DNA from: Ruegeria meonggei
GTDB lineage: Bacteria > Pseudomonadota > Alphaproteobacteria > Rhodobacterales > Rhodobacteraceae
Length of the DNA: 64,000 bases
Direction of reading: 5' to 3'
Assembly: GCF_900172215.1 (NCBI RefSeq)
Contig: NZ_FWFP01000001.1
Coordinates: 1-64,000 of the forward strand
In this document: one piece after another, positions 38,615-47,369 of the stretch
Position numbering within the stretch: position 1 is the first letter of the stretch
Layout: the number at the start of each line of letters is the position of its first letter
Program-made: the position numbers and the translations under genes
Notes under the pieces: generated by a model
The model's input: only the letters and a program-made list of their open reading frames with translations
The model's database searches: none
Told to the model about the DNA's origin: nothing

Positions 38615-39193
38615 ATGTTGCGTTCGCTTTATGACTGGACGATCCGTCTGGCCGAACATCCGCACGCCTTGTGGGCGCTGGCTATTGTGGCTTTTGTCGA
38701 AAGCTCGTTCTTTCCGATCCCCCCGGATGTTCTGATGATTCCGATGATCCTTGCCCGACCATCGCGGGCCTGGCTGATTGCATCGGTGGCTCTGGTCGCT
38801 TCGGTGCTGGGCGGCATGCTGGGGTACGCAATCGGTGCGTTTTTTTACGAAGGAATCGGCCAGCCGATACTGGAATCCATGGGCAAGGCGCACGCCATGG
38901 AAGAATTCAACACACGGTTCAACGATTTCGGGTTCTGGGCTGTTCTGGCTGCCGGGATCACGCCTTTCCCGTATAAAGTGATCACCATCATGTCGGGGTG
39001 GACGGGCATGCCGCTGGGCACTTTCATCGCCACATCGATTCTGGCGCGGGCCTTGCGGTTTTTCATTGTTGCCGGTCTGCTTTGGGGATTTGGTGAGCCG
39101 ATCCGAGCCTTTATTGAAAAACGGCTGGGCCTTATGTTCACCTTGTTCATCATTCTGCTTTTCGGTGGATTTCTTCTGGTGCGGTACCTATGA
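38615..39193 (+). CDS. YqaA-like DedA/VTT-family membrane protein
   Basis: 192 residues with about five membrane segments. FVESSFFPIPPDVLMIPMILARPSRAWLIA, with the Glu and the PIPPD motif, and ITPFPYKVITIMSGW are the family's conserved features. The VTT/DedA family acts in membrane lipid transport and membrane homeostasis; the exact role of YqaA is unknown. dsbB follows with an overlap of 4 bases. Confidence 0.9.
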   Translation: MLRSLYDWTIRLAEHPHALWALAIVAFVESSFFPIPPDVLMIPMILARPSRAWLIASVALVASVLGGMLGYAIGAFFYEGIGQPILESMGKAHAMEEFNTRFNDFGFWAVLAAGITPFPYKVITIMSGWTGMPLGTFIATSILARALRFFIVAGLLWGFGEPIRAFIEKRLGLMFTLFIILLFGGFLLVRYL

Positions 39194-39654
39194 CACGCAG
39201 AAATTTACTGGTTCTCATCGCCGCTGGCGGCTCTTTGGCGTTGTTGCTTGGGGCCTGGGGTTTTCAACACCTCGGTGGACTTCCGCCCTGCAAAATGTGC
39301 ATCTGGCAACGTTATCCTCATGGCGCGGCCATCCTGATCGGAGTGTTGGCGCTTGCTTTGCCTCGCCAGGTACTGCTGCCACTTCTTGGCGCCCTTGCGG
39401 CCTTAACGACCGCAGCCATTGGCGTTTTTCATGCCGGGGTCGAACAGGGTTGGTGGGAAGGCCCCACAAGCTGCACGTCCGGTGATATCGGTGGATTGTC
39501 GACGCAAGAGCTGATGGATCAAATCCTGTCTGCGCCACTGGTCCGGTGCGATGACATCCCGTGGGAACTGTTTGGCTTGTCCATGGCCGGGTGGAACGCC
39601 GTTCTTTCGGGCGTTCTGGTTCTGGTGTGGCTTACCGCGTGGCGCGCGCGCTAA
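39190..39654 (+). CDS. dsbB: Disulfide bond formation protein B
   Basis: 154 residues with four membrane segments. The first Cys pair is Cys34-Cys37 in PPCKMCIWQRYPH (the quinone-side pair), the second Cys95 and Cys120 in the periplasmic loop (TSCTSGD, VRCDDIPWELFG). It reoxidises DsbA and passes electrons to quinone. It begins inside the stop of the YqaA-like gene (ATGA), and its end is 3 bases from that of the opposite HNH gene. No dsbA is in the window. Confidence 0.93.
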   Translation: MTRRNLLVLIAAGGSLALLLGAWGFQHLGGLPPCKMCIWQRYPHGAAILIGVLALALPRQVLLPLLGALAALTTAAIGVFHAGVEQGWWEGPTSCTSGDIGGLSTQELMDQILSAPLVRCDDIPWELFGLSMAGWNAVLSGVLVLVWLTAWRAR

Positions 39655-39657
39655 CGT

Positions 39658-40245
39658 TCAGAACTCATCCAGCTCTGCATCCCAGTAGAGAAAGTCAATC
39701 CAGCTGTCGTGCAGATGGTTCGGCGGGAACTTGCGCCCGGTATTGCGCAGTGCTTCGGCATCTGGCTGGCGCGGCGGTTTGCGCAAGTTCATTCCAGCCT
39801 GTCGCAACGATTTCGACCCTTTGCGCAGATTGCAGGGGCTGCACGCCGCCACAACGTTTTGCCAACTCGTCACGCCGCCAGCCGCGCGCGGGACAACGTG
39901 GTCAAAGGTCAGATCTCCGCGGCTGCCGCAGTACTGACAGCGAAATTCGTCCCTTAGAAATAAATTAAAGCGCGTGAAGGCCACGCGCTTTCTGGGTTTT
40001 ACATAGTCTTTCAGCACCACGACCGAAGGTATTCGTATCTGTGTACTCGGGCTTCGGACAACCTCGTCATACTCGGCGACAATGTCCACCCTGTCCAACC
40101 AGGCCGCCTTGATTGCCTCTTGCCAGGGCCACAGGGACAATGGGTAGTAGGACAAAGGGCGATAGTCGGCGTTCAAAACCAATGCCGGATGATGCCTCAG
40201 CGCACCGGGTTCCCTGACAAATTCGGTCCTGAAGTCTCCGTCCAT
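39658..40245 (-). CDS. HNH endonuclease domain protein
   Basis: 195 residues. CQYCGS and CSPCN are the paired zinc-binding cysteines, with DLTFDHVVPRAAGGVTSWQNVVAAC as the HNH core (catalytic His in FDHV). The N-terminal part (ALVLNADYRPLSYYPLSLWPWQEAI) is typical of the chromosomally widespread HNH proteins of alphaproteobacteria. They are usually conserved single genes, not part of restriction systems; the target is unknown. I see no mobile-element context. Confidence 0.9.
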   Translation of the reverse strand: MDGDFRTEFVREPGALRHHPALVLNADYRPLSYYPLSLWPWQEAIKAAWLDRVDIVAEYDEVVRSPSTQIRIPSVVVLKDYVKPRKRVAFTRFNLFLRDEFRCQYCGSRGDLTFDHVVPRAAGGVTSWQNVVAACSPCNLRKGSKSLRQAGMNLRKPPRQPDAEALRNTGRKFPPNHLHDSWIDFLYWDAELDEF

Positions 40246-40410
40246 ATCAGAATCGCTCCACGCTCTGCTCTGCCTTTTTTGACATCAGAGCGGAGATCAT
40301 CCGCCCCGGCCTTTAGTTAACTATATATCGTGTTAAAACTCTGACAAGCCCTGAGTTTCCACAATATCTCGGGGATTGGATAAGCCCGATCCGTAACAAC
40401 ATCGTGACAC

Positions 40411-40419
40411 TTATCCACA
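40411..40419. promoter_or_regulatory. DnaA box-like nonamer
   Basis: TTATCCACA, identical to the strong DnaA box, 27-35 bases upstream of the rluE-type start. A single box may be chance. Confidence 0.3.
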
Positions 40420-40445
40420 GGTTGCACCGATGTGATCGCCGGGCT

Positions 40446-41063
40446 ATGGCGTGGTTCATGTCCTGGTTCATTCGCTTCAACAAACCGTTTGATGTTCTGC
40501 CGCAGTTCACCGACAGCGCCAACGCGGATTCTCCGCGCAGCACGCTGTCGGATTACATCGACCTGCCCGGCGTTTACCCCGCCGGGCGGCTGGATCGCGA
40601 CAGCGAAGGGCTGATGATGTTGACGGATAACGGTCGGCTGCAGGCGCATATTTCCGACCCAAAGCACAAAATGACCAAGACTTATTGGGTTCAGGTCGAA
40701 GGTCTGCCCGATGCAACAGCCCTGAAGGCCCTGCAAGAAGGTGTAGACCTAAAGGATGGCATGACCCGCCCCGCCAAGGCACGGCTTATGGATGAGCCGC
40801 TGGGGTTGTGGCCCAGAACTCCTCCGATCCGGGTGCGTCAGACTATTCCTGATTGCTGGATTGAACTGACATTGCGCGAAGGACGTAATCGTCAGGTGCG
40901 CCGGATGACGGCAGCGGTGGGGCATCCGACCCTGCGTCTGATCCGGGCGCAGATCGGCGACTGGACACTGAACGGCCTAGATCCCGGCCAATGGGACAGC
41001 TTGCCCGCACCTGCATTGACAGCAGCCCCACAGCGCAAACGGGACCGTCGCCCGCGAAGGTGA
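40446..41063 (+). CDS. rluE: RsuA-family 23S rRNA pseudouridine synthase (RluE-like)
   Basis: 205 residues. The catalytic motif is [24 protein letters not shown] with the catalytic Asp in GRLDRD, and the end has [24 protein letters not shown]. No S4 domain precedes the catalytic domain, as in RluE, which modifies 23S rRNA at U2457. The tail after the domain is basic ([11 protein letters not shown]). The start is uncertain: ATGs at 40446 and 40458 and a GTG at 40404 are in frame; 40446 keeps the conserved segment complete. Upstream is a 200-base region shared with the HNH gene. Confidence 0.88.
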   Translation: MAWFMSWFIRFNKPFDVLPQFTDSANADSPRSTLSDYIDLPGVYPAGRLDRDSEGLMMLTDNGRLQAHISDPKHKMTKTYWVQVEGLPDATALKALQEGVDLKDGMTRPAKARLMDEPLGLWPRTPPIRVRQTIPDCWIELTLREGRNRQVRRMTAAVGHPTLRLIRAQIGDWTLNGLDPGQWDSLPAPALTAAPQRKRDRRPRR

Positions 41064-41094
41064 CAAAAACGCCACAATGTGATAGGCTTATCGC

Positions 41095-41520
41095 ATGAAG
41101 GTCACGCCGGACATACCTGCGCCTATCGGCATTCTTGAGGCCGCGCTTTACGTCGACGATCTGGACGAGGCTGAGCGGTTTTATGGTGACGTTCTGGCGC
41201 TTGAGAAAATCCAAAGAGCATCCAATCGCCATGTGTTTTTTCGTGTAGGCGGGTCGGTTCTGTTGCTGTTCAACGCCGATGAGACGGAAAAACCGCCGGG
41301 AAATCCCGACCTACCTGTGCCGCCCCACGGCGCACGCGGACCGGGCCATGTCTGTTTGATCCTGACGCGCGCGCAGATCGACACGATGCGCAAACATCTT
41401 CTCGATTGGAACATCCCTGTTGATGCCCAGTTTGACTGGCCATCCGGGGCACGCTCACTCTATGTGCGCGACCCGGCGGGAAACTCGGTTGAATTTGCCG
41501 AAAGCCATCTTTGGGCGTGA
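41095..41520 (+). CDS. VOC (glyoxalase-fold) family protein
   Basis: 141 residues. Two betaalphabetabetabeta modules: GILEAALYVDDLDEAERFYGDVL at the start and GPGHVCLIL, then SLYVRDPAGNSVEFAE with the metal-binding Glu near the end. The reaction is unknown; the family covers dioxygenases, glyoxalases and resistance proteins. It follows the rluE-type gene by 31 bases. Confidence 0.88.
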   Translation: MKVTPDIPAPIGILEAALYVDDLDEAERFYGDVLALEKIQRASNRHVFFRVGGSVLLLFNADETEKPPGNPDLPVPPHGARGPGHVCLILTRAQIDTMRKHLLDWNIPVDAQFDWPSGARSLYVRDPAGNSVEFAESHLWA

Positions 41521-41530
41521 CACTCGAACC

Positions 41531-41833
41531 TTATCGCAGAGGTTGCTTTTCGCCACCGGCAACGCGGTAGATATCGCTGGAAGTCACGCCGACCTCGCCC
41601 AGAACAGCCTGAAAGGCCGCCATATGGGGGGCCGAAAAATGCGCCTCGAGCGCAGCCTGATCCTGCCATTCCTCATAGACGCGAAACCGGTTGGCATGGC
41701 CCAGTATCTGGCTGAATTCATAAATCAGGCAGCCGGGTTCCTTAACCGTTTCGGCGACCATCTCCTGCGCGGCTTTGGCTGCTTTTTCAACGCCCTCCAC
41801 CGAGACCTCAACCGTTCCGGTTACAATCAACAT
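41531..41833 (-). CDS. Antibiotic biosynthesis monooxygenase-fold protein (YgiN-like)
   Basis: 100 residues. LIVTGTVEVSVEG and CLIYEFSQILGHANRFRVYEEWQDQAALEAHFSAPHM are the conserved strands of the ABM domain; such proteins are small dimers acting as quinol monooxygenases or with unknown activity. It overlaps the GNAT gene by 7 bases and is the last gene of a four-gene operon (AlkA-type glycosylase, esterase, GNAT, ABM). Confidence 0.88.
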   Translation of the reverse strand: MLIVTGTVEVSVEGVEKAAKAAQEMVAETVKEPGCLIYEFSQILGHANRFRVYEEWQDQAALEAHFSAPHMAAFQAVLGEVGVTSSDIYRVAGGEKQPLR

Positions 41834-42330
41834 GCCGCGTCCTTTCTCAGTTCAAATCGTTTTGAAATTCTATCAATCGGGGTGCCATCCCGCAGGGGCA
41901 CGCCGTATGCTATGGCAAAATCCTGAAACCCCATTTTGCCATAATAGCTAAGGCCCGGAGCGTTATCAGCCCGGATAGTCGCATTCAGGGTCGTATACCC
42001 CATCGCACCCGCCATCTTGACCGTTTCCCGAAACAGAGCGCGTCCCGTGCCCTTTAAAACCGGATGTTGTCGAGCAAAAGTCGCGATATCAGCGCAATCC
42101 TGCGGTAAATTTTCGTTCACACCCAGCCATTGAAACCCGGCCACCTCGCCACGATCATCCAGCGCCACATGGCAGCAGATCTTGTCCGAACCATCAAGAT
42201 ATTTCTGCACAAACAGAGCCTTGGAGAACGGCAGTTCATTCGCCGTCGTGCCGCCGATTTCGATGATCTCATTCAGGATGCGGCATGAAGCCGCCACATC
42301 TTCGGACATCATCTGCCGGACAACGATCAT
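41827..42330 (-). CDS. GNAT family N-acetyltransferase
   Basis: 167 residues. The start is IVVRQMMSEDVAASCRILNEII; the acetyl-CoA loop is QHPVLKGTGRALFRETVKMA (a R/Q-x-x-G-x-G/A variant), followed by LNATIRADNAPGLSYYGKMGFQDF. The acceptor is unknown. It lies 2 bases after the esterase and overlaps the ABM gene. Confidence 0.85.
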   Translation of the reverse strand: MIVVRQMMSEDVAASCRILNEIIEIGGTTANELPFSKALFVQKYLDGSDKICCHVALDDRGEVAGFQWLGVNENLPQDCADIATFARQHPVLKGTGRALFRETVKMAGAMGYTTLNATIRADNAPGLSYYGKMGFQDFAIAYGVPLRDGTPIDRISKRFELRKDAAC

Positions 42331-42332
42331 GA

Positions 42333-42998
42333 TTACAGGCTCAGCTTGTCGCGCATGAAGGCCAGCGCAACGCTCAGGCCATCCGGGGCGATTCCGTGCC
42401 CGGTGCCCTTCATCACATGCGCGTAGACCTCTTTGAAATCAGCCGCCTGCAGGGCTTCGGCTGCTTCGGGCAGCGATTGAGGCGGCACCACATCATCAGC
42501 ATCCCCATGCACCAGAAGGATAGGCATCCGGCTGACCGTTTCGTCGGGTAACAGATCCGGTTCCAACAAGCGGCCCGAGAAGGCCACGATGCCCGCCACC
42601 GGGTCCTCGCGGCGCGGAGCGACGTGCAGGCTCATCATTGTGCCTTGCGAGAATCCAAACAGCACAACCTGTTCCGGCAACACATCTTCATCCACCATCA
42701 GGGCGTCGAGAAAGGCGTTAAAATCCTCAACCGCCATGTCCATGCCACGGCGGGCCTCTTCTTCGGACGAGCCGTCGATCCAGGGGATCGGGAACCACTG
42801 AAACCCGTTGGGCATCCCTTCGATCTGTTCGGGCGCGTCAGGGGCCACAAACAGCGTATCGGGCAAGTGTTCGCCCAGCGGGTCGGCCAGACCCAGCAAG
42901 TCTGCACCATTGGCCCCATAGCCGTGCACGAACACCACGACTGAGCGGATGTCGCCCGAAACCGGCTCTTTTCGGAGCGCATTCAAAACCCGTGTCAT
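42333..42998 (-). CDS. Phospholipase/carboxylesterase family alpha/beta hydrolase
   Basis: 221 residues. VVVFVHGYGANGADLL carries the oxyanion-hole strand; the nucleophile is Ser117 in GFSQG, the acid is in HGDADDVV (168/169) and the base is His201 in GTGHGI. This is the PF02230 family of small esterases and thioesterases. AAGGG lies 5 bases before the ATG at 42998. That ATG overlaps the stop of the upstream AlkA-type gene by 4 bases. Confidence 0.9.
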   Translation of the reverse strand: MTRVLNALRKEPVSGDIRSVVVFVHGYGANGADLLGLADPLGEHLPDTLFVAPDAPEQIEGMPNGFQWFPIPWIDGSSEEEARRGMDMAVEDFNAFLDALMVDEDVLPEQVVLFGFSQGTMMSLHVAPRREDPVAGIVAFSGRLLEPDLLPDETVSRMPILLVHGDADDVVPPQSLPEAAEALQAADFKEVYAHVMKGTGHGIAPDGLSVALAFMRDKLSL

Positions 42999-43627
42999 CT
43001 GATCCCTTCTCGTTCTTTGGCTACCCGGTAATAGGCCCACAAAACCCGGGCCGCAACCGACCGCCAGGGCGACCAGGCCTCGGCCATCTGACGCAGTTCC
43101 TTGTCAGTGGGCCGCTTGGGCAGGTCATAGAGGATGCGCGCTGCCTCTTGCAGCGCCAGATCACCGGGTGCGATCACATCCGCGCGACCCAGTGAAAACA
43201 TCGCGTAAATCTCGGCCGTCCAGACACCGATACCCGACACTTCGGTCAGGATTGCAATAACTTCTTCATCAGGAACATCGCGTAAGGCACTGTAATCTAT
43301 GCGTGCTGCAGCCAAGGCCCTAGCGTACCGGATTTTCTGGCGGCTCAACCCGACAGCACGCAAGTCGTCATCTGTGGCCCAAATGATCTTGCGCGGCCCG
43401 GTTAGTTTGGCCTGCTGCAAACGCTTCCAGATTGCATTGGCTGACGCGACACTGACCTGTTGGCTGACAATCGCGCTCAGAAGCTGGGCAAACCCGTCCG
43501 GCTTGCGACGCAGGGGCAAAGGCCCCGTCTGTTCCATCGCGTATGCCATTCGTGGACAGGCCTGCGCCAACCATGCCGCGCCTTCTTCGACGCAGTCAGG
43601 TGTGTCAATGATCCGTCCGACAGACAT
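42995..43627 (-). CDS. DNA-3-methyladenine glycosylase II (AlkA-like)
   Basis: 210 residues with the helix-hairpin-helix fold. SAIVSQQVSVASANAIWKRL is the conserved second region, and EVSGIGVWTAEIYAMFSLGRADVIAPGDLAL has the HhH hairpin and the catalytic Asp156. It removes alkylated bases. It is shorter than E. coli AlkA and lacks its N-terminal domain, as is usual here. GGAG lies 6 bases before the ATG at 43627. First gene of the esterase-GNAT-ABM operon; no SOS or Ada-type site seen. Confidence 0.9.
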   Translation of the reverse strand: MSVGRIIDTPDCVEEGAAWLAQACPRMAYAMEQTGPLPLRRKPDGFAQLLSAIVSQQVSVASANAIWKRLQQAKLTGPRKIIWATDDDLRAVGLSRQKIRYARALAAARIDYSALRDVPDEEVIAILTEVSGIGVWTAEIYAMFSLGRADVIAPGDLALQEAARILYDLPKRPTDKELRQMAEAWSPWRSVAARVLWAYYRVAKEREGIR

Positions 43628-43724
43628 GTGCGCTCCGGCAGTTGGGGTAGCGCGCACGTTACGTCGCTTTGCCGCAGATGCAACCCGCTTGTGTGACTGC
43701 CTTTTCAGGGCTACGCATGGGCGC

Positions 43725-44951
43725 ATGACACTGACCTCGACCACCCCAGATAACAGTCAGGCCAAACGCAACGTCGCCGTTTTGGTGGCTGCGCAGGCCG
43801 TACTTGGCGCACAGATGCCAATGATCTTTATCGTTGGCGGGCTTGCGGGACAGTCGCTGGCTACCAATCCGTGCCTTGCCACTCTGCCGATTTCGCTGAT
43901 CGTTCTGGGCTCGATGATGGCAGCCACACCGATTTCTGCAATCATGCAGCACTGGGGGCGTCGGGTTGGATTTCTGGTCGGGGCCACTGCGGGCGCTTGC
44001 GGCGGTCTGGTCGGGGCCTATGGGCTGTACCTGGGGTCTTTCCCCATCTTCCTGCTCGGCAGCCTGCTGACAGGCATCTATATGAGCGCGCACGGATTCT
44101 ACCGGTTTGCCGCGGCTGATACAGCATCCGACGAGTTTCGCCCCAAGGCCATTTCTTATGTCATGGCCGGGGGCTTGGCCGCAGCTATCATTGGCCCACA
44201 GATCGTCAAACTGACGGCTGAGGCCTATGTCATTCCGTTTCTCGGCACTTATCTGGCGGTGATTGCGGTGAATATCTTTGGTTCGGCCCTGTTCTTCTTC
44301 CTCGACATCCCGACACCAGAAAAACCGGCGGCAGACGCGCCAAAGGGTCGGAGCCGCATGGAAATGCTCAAAACGCCCCGGATCGCAGTGGCCATAATCT
44401 GCGCGATGGTGTCGTATGCGCTGATGAACCTTGTGATGACCTCGACCCCTCTGGCGGTTGTGGGATGCGGGTACAGCGCAAATGACGCGGCCGATGTGGT
44501 GACGACCCACGTTTTGGCCATGTATGTTCCCAGCTTTTTCACCGGCCAGCTGATCGCGCGCTTTGGCGTAGAAAAGATCGTGGCCTTGGGTCTGGCCATT
44601 CTGGGCGGGGCTGGCGTCGTCGCCCTGCAAGGCGTTGAGCTGGAAAACTTCTTCATCGCTTTGATCTTGTTGGGATTCGGTTGGAACTTTGGCTTTATCG
44701 GCGCCACAACCATGCTGGCAGCGTCGCATCATGTCAGTGAGCGGGGCCGGATGCAGGGTCTGAACGATCTGTTGGTGTTCGGCGGTGTGACGGTCGCATC
44801 GCTGGCATCGGGCGGTTTGATGAACTGTTCGGGTGGCTCAGCGGTCGAGGGTTGGACGGCCGTTAACCTCGCTATGATCCCTTTGCTAACACTCGCAGGT
44901 GGAGCTTTGTTGTGGCTGGTATTGAGGCCGTCTGATCCGGAAACCGTCTAA
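43725..44951 (+). CDS. MFS transporter
   Basis: 408 residues, about 12 membrane segments. Visible: AVLVAAQAVLGAQMPMIFIVGGLAGQSLA at the N-terminus and the loop 2-3 sequence AIMQHWGRRVGFLVGA, the MFS motif A region. It resembles the MFS group often annotated as multidrug or sugar-phosphate-like, but the substrate cannot be given. The start is the ATG at 43725; the longer open frame upstream runs antisense through the AlkA-type gene. Its stop is 4 bases from that of the opposite phytoene-synthase-like gene. Confidence 0.88.
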   Translation: MTLTSTTPDNSQAKRNVAVLVAAQAVLGAQMPMIFIVGGLAGQSLATNPCLATLPISLIVLGSMMAATPISAIMQHWGRRVGFLVGATAGACGGLVGAYGLYLGSFPIFLLGSLLTGIYMSAHGFYRFAAADTASDEFRPKAISYVMAGGLAAAIIGPQIVKLTAEAYVIPFLGTYLAVIAVNIFGSALFFFLDIPTPEKPAADAPKGRSRMEMLKTPRIAVAIICAMVSYALMNLVMTSTPLAVVGCGYSANDAADVVTTHVLAMYVPSFFTGQLIARFGVEKIVALGLAILGGAGVVALQGVELENFFIALILLGFGWNFGFIGATTMLAASHHVSERGRMQGLNDLLVFGGVTVASLASGGLMNCSGGSAVEGWTAVNLAMIPLLTLAGGALLWLVLRPSDPETV

Positions 44952-44955
44952 CGCC

Positions 44956-45738
44956 TCACCAGCGGCCGGTGGCTGCGGTCCACATCAGGGACGCCCTGCG
45001 GCGTATCTCTCCTTGCCCCAACGCGCCTGCAGCGACACGTTCTGGCCGAGCCACGGTTTGCCGCAGAACCCAGTCCGCCTGCCAGCCGGCGTAAAGCGCC
45101 GGGCGCGCGTCTGCGGATACGGCGGCCCGATCAACACGTGCGCGTCTTAGTCGATCCAGCGCTGTTTGGGCAAGGTTTCCAACAGCGTCAGGTGTGCCGT
45201 CCAGTAGTGGAATTCGGCCACGCGCCTCAAGATCAGGAATGGCGCGCAGCCAATTCGCAACCCCCACGCCATAGCCAAAGTCGCGCAGGACAGCCTCATC
45301 CGCCACCCCAAGCGCCTGCGCCGAGGCGACGATCAGGGTCGCAGAACTGTGGTTGATATAGGCATCGAAATGGGCCTCATCTTCGAACGGATCCCGATAG
45401 ATATCCCAACGTCTGACAGCCACATATTCATCCAAGACCGTCGCCAGATGCGGTGACAAAACGCGGGAAAGCGGCGTCACCACCTCATGCCTGCGCACGG
45501 TCTGCCCCTCGGCTATCTCTTGCAGCGCGTCGCGCCACCATTGCAGGCGCATTTCGGCGATCATCGGCTCTTGGGTCACCCATGGCGCGCGGGCGACCTC
45601 GACATTCAACGCGAAGATCGGAAACAGCACTGTCCGGGCTGCGATTGGGGCGGCCATCGCAGCCATGAAACGGTCAGGATCAGCTTTATACACCAGCTCT
45701 GCGCAGCCCTTTATGTCCGCGTCGAATTGAACGGTCAC
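44956..45738 (-). CDS. Squalene/phytoene synthase-like protein (possibly NDUFAF6-like)
   Basis: 260 residues with a trans-isoprenyl-synthase fold (CAELVYKADPDRFMAAMAAP at the start; MRLQWWRDALQEI; the segment FDAYINHSSATLIVASAQALG). I do not see the two DXXXD metal-binding motifs of active squalene or phytoene synthases, so it may be a non-catalytic relative such as NDUFAF6, a complex I assembly factor. No carotenoid genes are nearby. Start is the GTG at 45738, which overlaps the cimA stop in GTGA, so it is translationally coupled to cimA. Confidence 0.7.
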   Translation of the reverse strand: MTVQFDADIKGCAELVYKADPDRFMAAMAAPIAARTVLFPIFALNVEVARAPWVTQEPMIAEMRLQWWRDALQEIAEGQTVRRHEVVTPLSRVLSPHLATVLDEYVAVRRWDIYRDPFEDEAHFDAYINHSSATLIVASAQALGVADEAVLRDFGYGVGVANWLRAIPDLEARGRIPLLDGTPDAVGNLAQTALDRLRRARVDRAAVSADARPALYAGWQADWVLRQTVARPERVAAGALGQGEIRRRASLMWTAATGRW

Positions 45739-47369
45739 TCGGCCACCGCCGACTGCCGCCCGCAATCGCGGACCAGCTTCCACTGTATCGCGTCCAGCAG
45801 TGCCTCGAACGAGGCATCGACTATGTTGGCGCTGACGCCGACGGTCGACCAGCGCCGCCCCTGCCCGTCTTCGCTGTCGATGATGACGCGTGTCACAGCT
45901 TCGGTCCCGCCCTGCGTGATACGCACCTTGAAATCCACCAAATGCATGTCGTCCAGAATGCGCGAGTACTGCCCCAGATCTTTCGACAGCGCCTTGGCCA
46001 ACGCATTCACCGGCCCCCGGTCATTGCCCGTTTCGTCATGGGATTCGCTGACTGACAGTTTCTTTTCACCATCGACCTTAACCACAACGACCGCCTCTGA
46101 CAGGCTGACCATCTTGTTGTACTTGTTCTTGCGCCGCTCGACGGTGACTTTATAGCGCTTTACCTCAAAAAATGCGGGCAGCTGCCCCAGCTCGTCCCGC
46201 GCCAGCAGCTCAAAACTCGCCTGTGCGGTGTCATAGGAATAGCCATCGGCCTCGCGCAGCTTGATCCGGTCCAGAATGTGCCCCAGCGCGGGATCACCCT
46301 GATCGACAGTCAGGCCAGCCTCGGCCAGGCGTTTGCGCAGGTTCGACTGGCCCGCCTGGTTCGACATCGGAATGATCCGTGCATTGCCAACGCTGGCCGG
46401 ATCGACATGTTCATAGGTCGTCGGGTCCTTGAGAATAGCGCTTGCGTGCAGCCCAGCCTTATGAGCAAACGCTGACGCCCCGACATAGGCCGATTGCTTG
46501 CTGGGAACCCGGTTCAGAATGTCGTCCAGCATCCGGCTGATCCGCGTCAGGTCCGCCAGAGCTTGATTGCTGACGCCGATATCAAACTGCGAGGCATACG
46601 GCTCTTTCAACAACAAGGTTGGAATCAACGCGGTTAGGTTCGCATTGCCGCACCGCTCGCCCAACCCGTTCAACGTGCCCTGAATTTGCCGTGCACCCGC
46701 GTTGACCGCAGCCAAGGAGCAAGCCACTGCGTTTTCGGTGTCATTATGAGTGTGGATACCCAACCGATCCCCCGGAAAACCCGCGGCGATAACCTCTGAC
46801 ACGATGCGCGAAACCTCGGCTGGCAAAGCACCACCATTGGTGTCGCACAGCACAACCCAGCGCGCCCCAGCGTTTAATGCGGCCCGACAGACTTCAATTG
46901 CGTAGCCGGGGTTGTCCTTGTACCCGTCAAAGAAGTGCTCGGCATCAAAAAGCGCTTCACGCCCCTGAGCCGCGACATGCGCGACCGAGGCACGGATGTT
47001 CTCGACATTCTCCTCCAGCGGGATGCCAAGCGCATGGGTGACGTGGTAGTCATGCGACTTGCCAACCAGACAGACCGCCTGAGTGTCCGCATTCATCACA
47101 GCCGCCAGAACATCGTCATTTTCTGCAGACCGGCCGGACCGCTTAGTCATCCCAAAGGCGGTCAACCGAGCAGACGTTTTTGGTGCAGCATCAAAGAACG
47201 CACTATCCGTCGGGTTCGCCCCGGGCCATCCACCTTCGATGTAATCCACGCCCAACTGGTCCAGAGCCTGCGCGATCTGGATCTTCTCAGCTGTCGAGAA
47301 CTGGACACCTTGCGTTTGCTGGCCGTCGCGCAACGTGGTGTCGTAAAGGTAGAGGCGTTCCGTGTGCAT
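45735..47369 (-). CDS. cimA: (R)-citramalate synthase
   Basis: 544 residues. LYLYDTTLRDGQQTQGVQFS is the DRE-TIM catalytic start with the Arg-Asp pair; GIHTHNDTENAVACSLAAVNAGA provides the His-X-His metal site, and GTLNGLGERCGNANL the G-box; the C-terminal regulatory domain follows (YKVTVERRKNKY...). It condenses acetyl-CoA with pyruvate, feeding isoleucine synthesis without threonine. The ATG at 47369 shares one base with the cysS stop (TGATG). The phytoene-synthase-like gene is coupled at its other end. GGAGG lies inside the end of cysS. Confidence 0.93.
   Translation of the reverse strand: MHTERLYLYDTTLRDGQQTQGVQFSTAEKIQIAQALDQLGVDYIEGGWPGANPTDSAFFDAAPKTSARLTAFGMTKRSGRSAENDDVLAAVMNADTQAVCLVGKSHDYHVTHALGIPLEENVENIRASVAHVAAQGREALFDAEHFFDGYKDNPGYAIEVCRAALNAGARWVVLCDTNGGALPAEVSRIVSEVIAAGFPGDRLGIHTHNDTENAVACSLAAVNAGARQIQGTLNGLGERCGNANLTALIPTLLLKEPYASQFDIGVSNQALADLTRISRMLDDILNRVPSKQSAYVGASAFAHKAGLHASAILKDPTTYEHVDPASVGNARIIPMSNQAGQSNLRKRLAEAGLTVDQGDPALGHILDRIKLREADGYSYDTAQASFELLARDELGQLPAFFEVKRYKVTVERRKNKYNKMVSLSEAVVVVKVDGEKKLSVSESHDETGNDRGPVNALAKALSKDLGQYSRILDDMHLVDFKVRITQGGTEAVTRVIIDSEDGQGRRWSTVGVSANIVDASFEALLDAIQWKLVRDCGRQSAVAE

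Noticed and set aside
39658..40245. HNH gene as a mobile or restriction element
   Set aside because: Neighbours are housekeeping genes and the protein belongs to the common chromosomal HNH group; no element boundaries seen.
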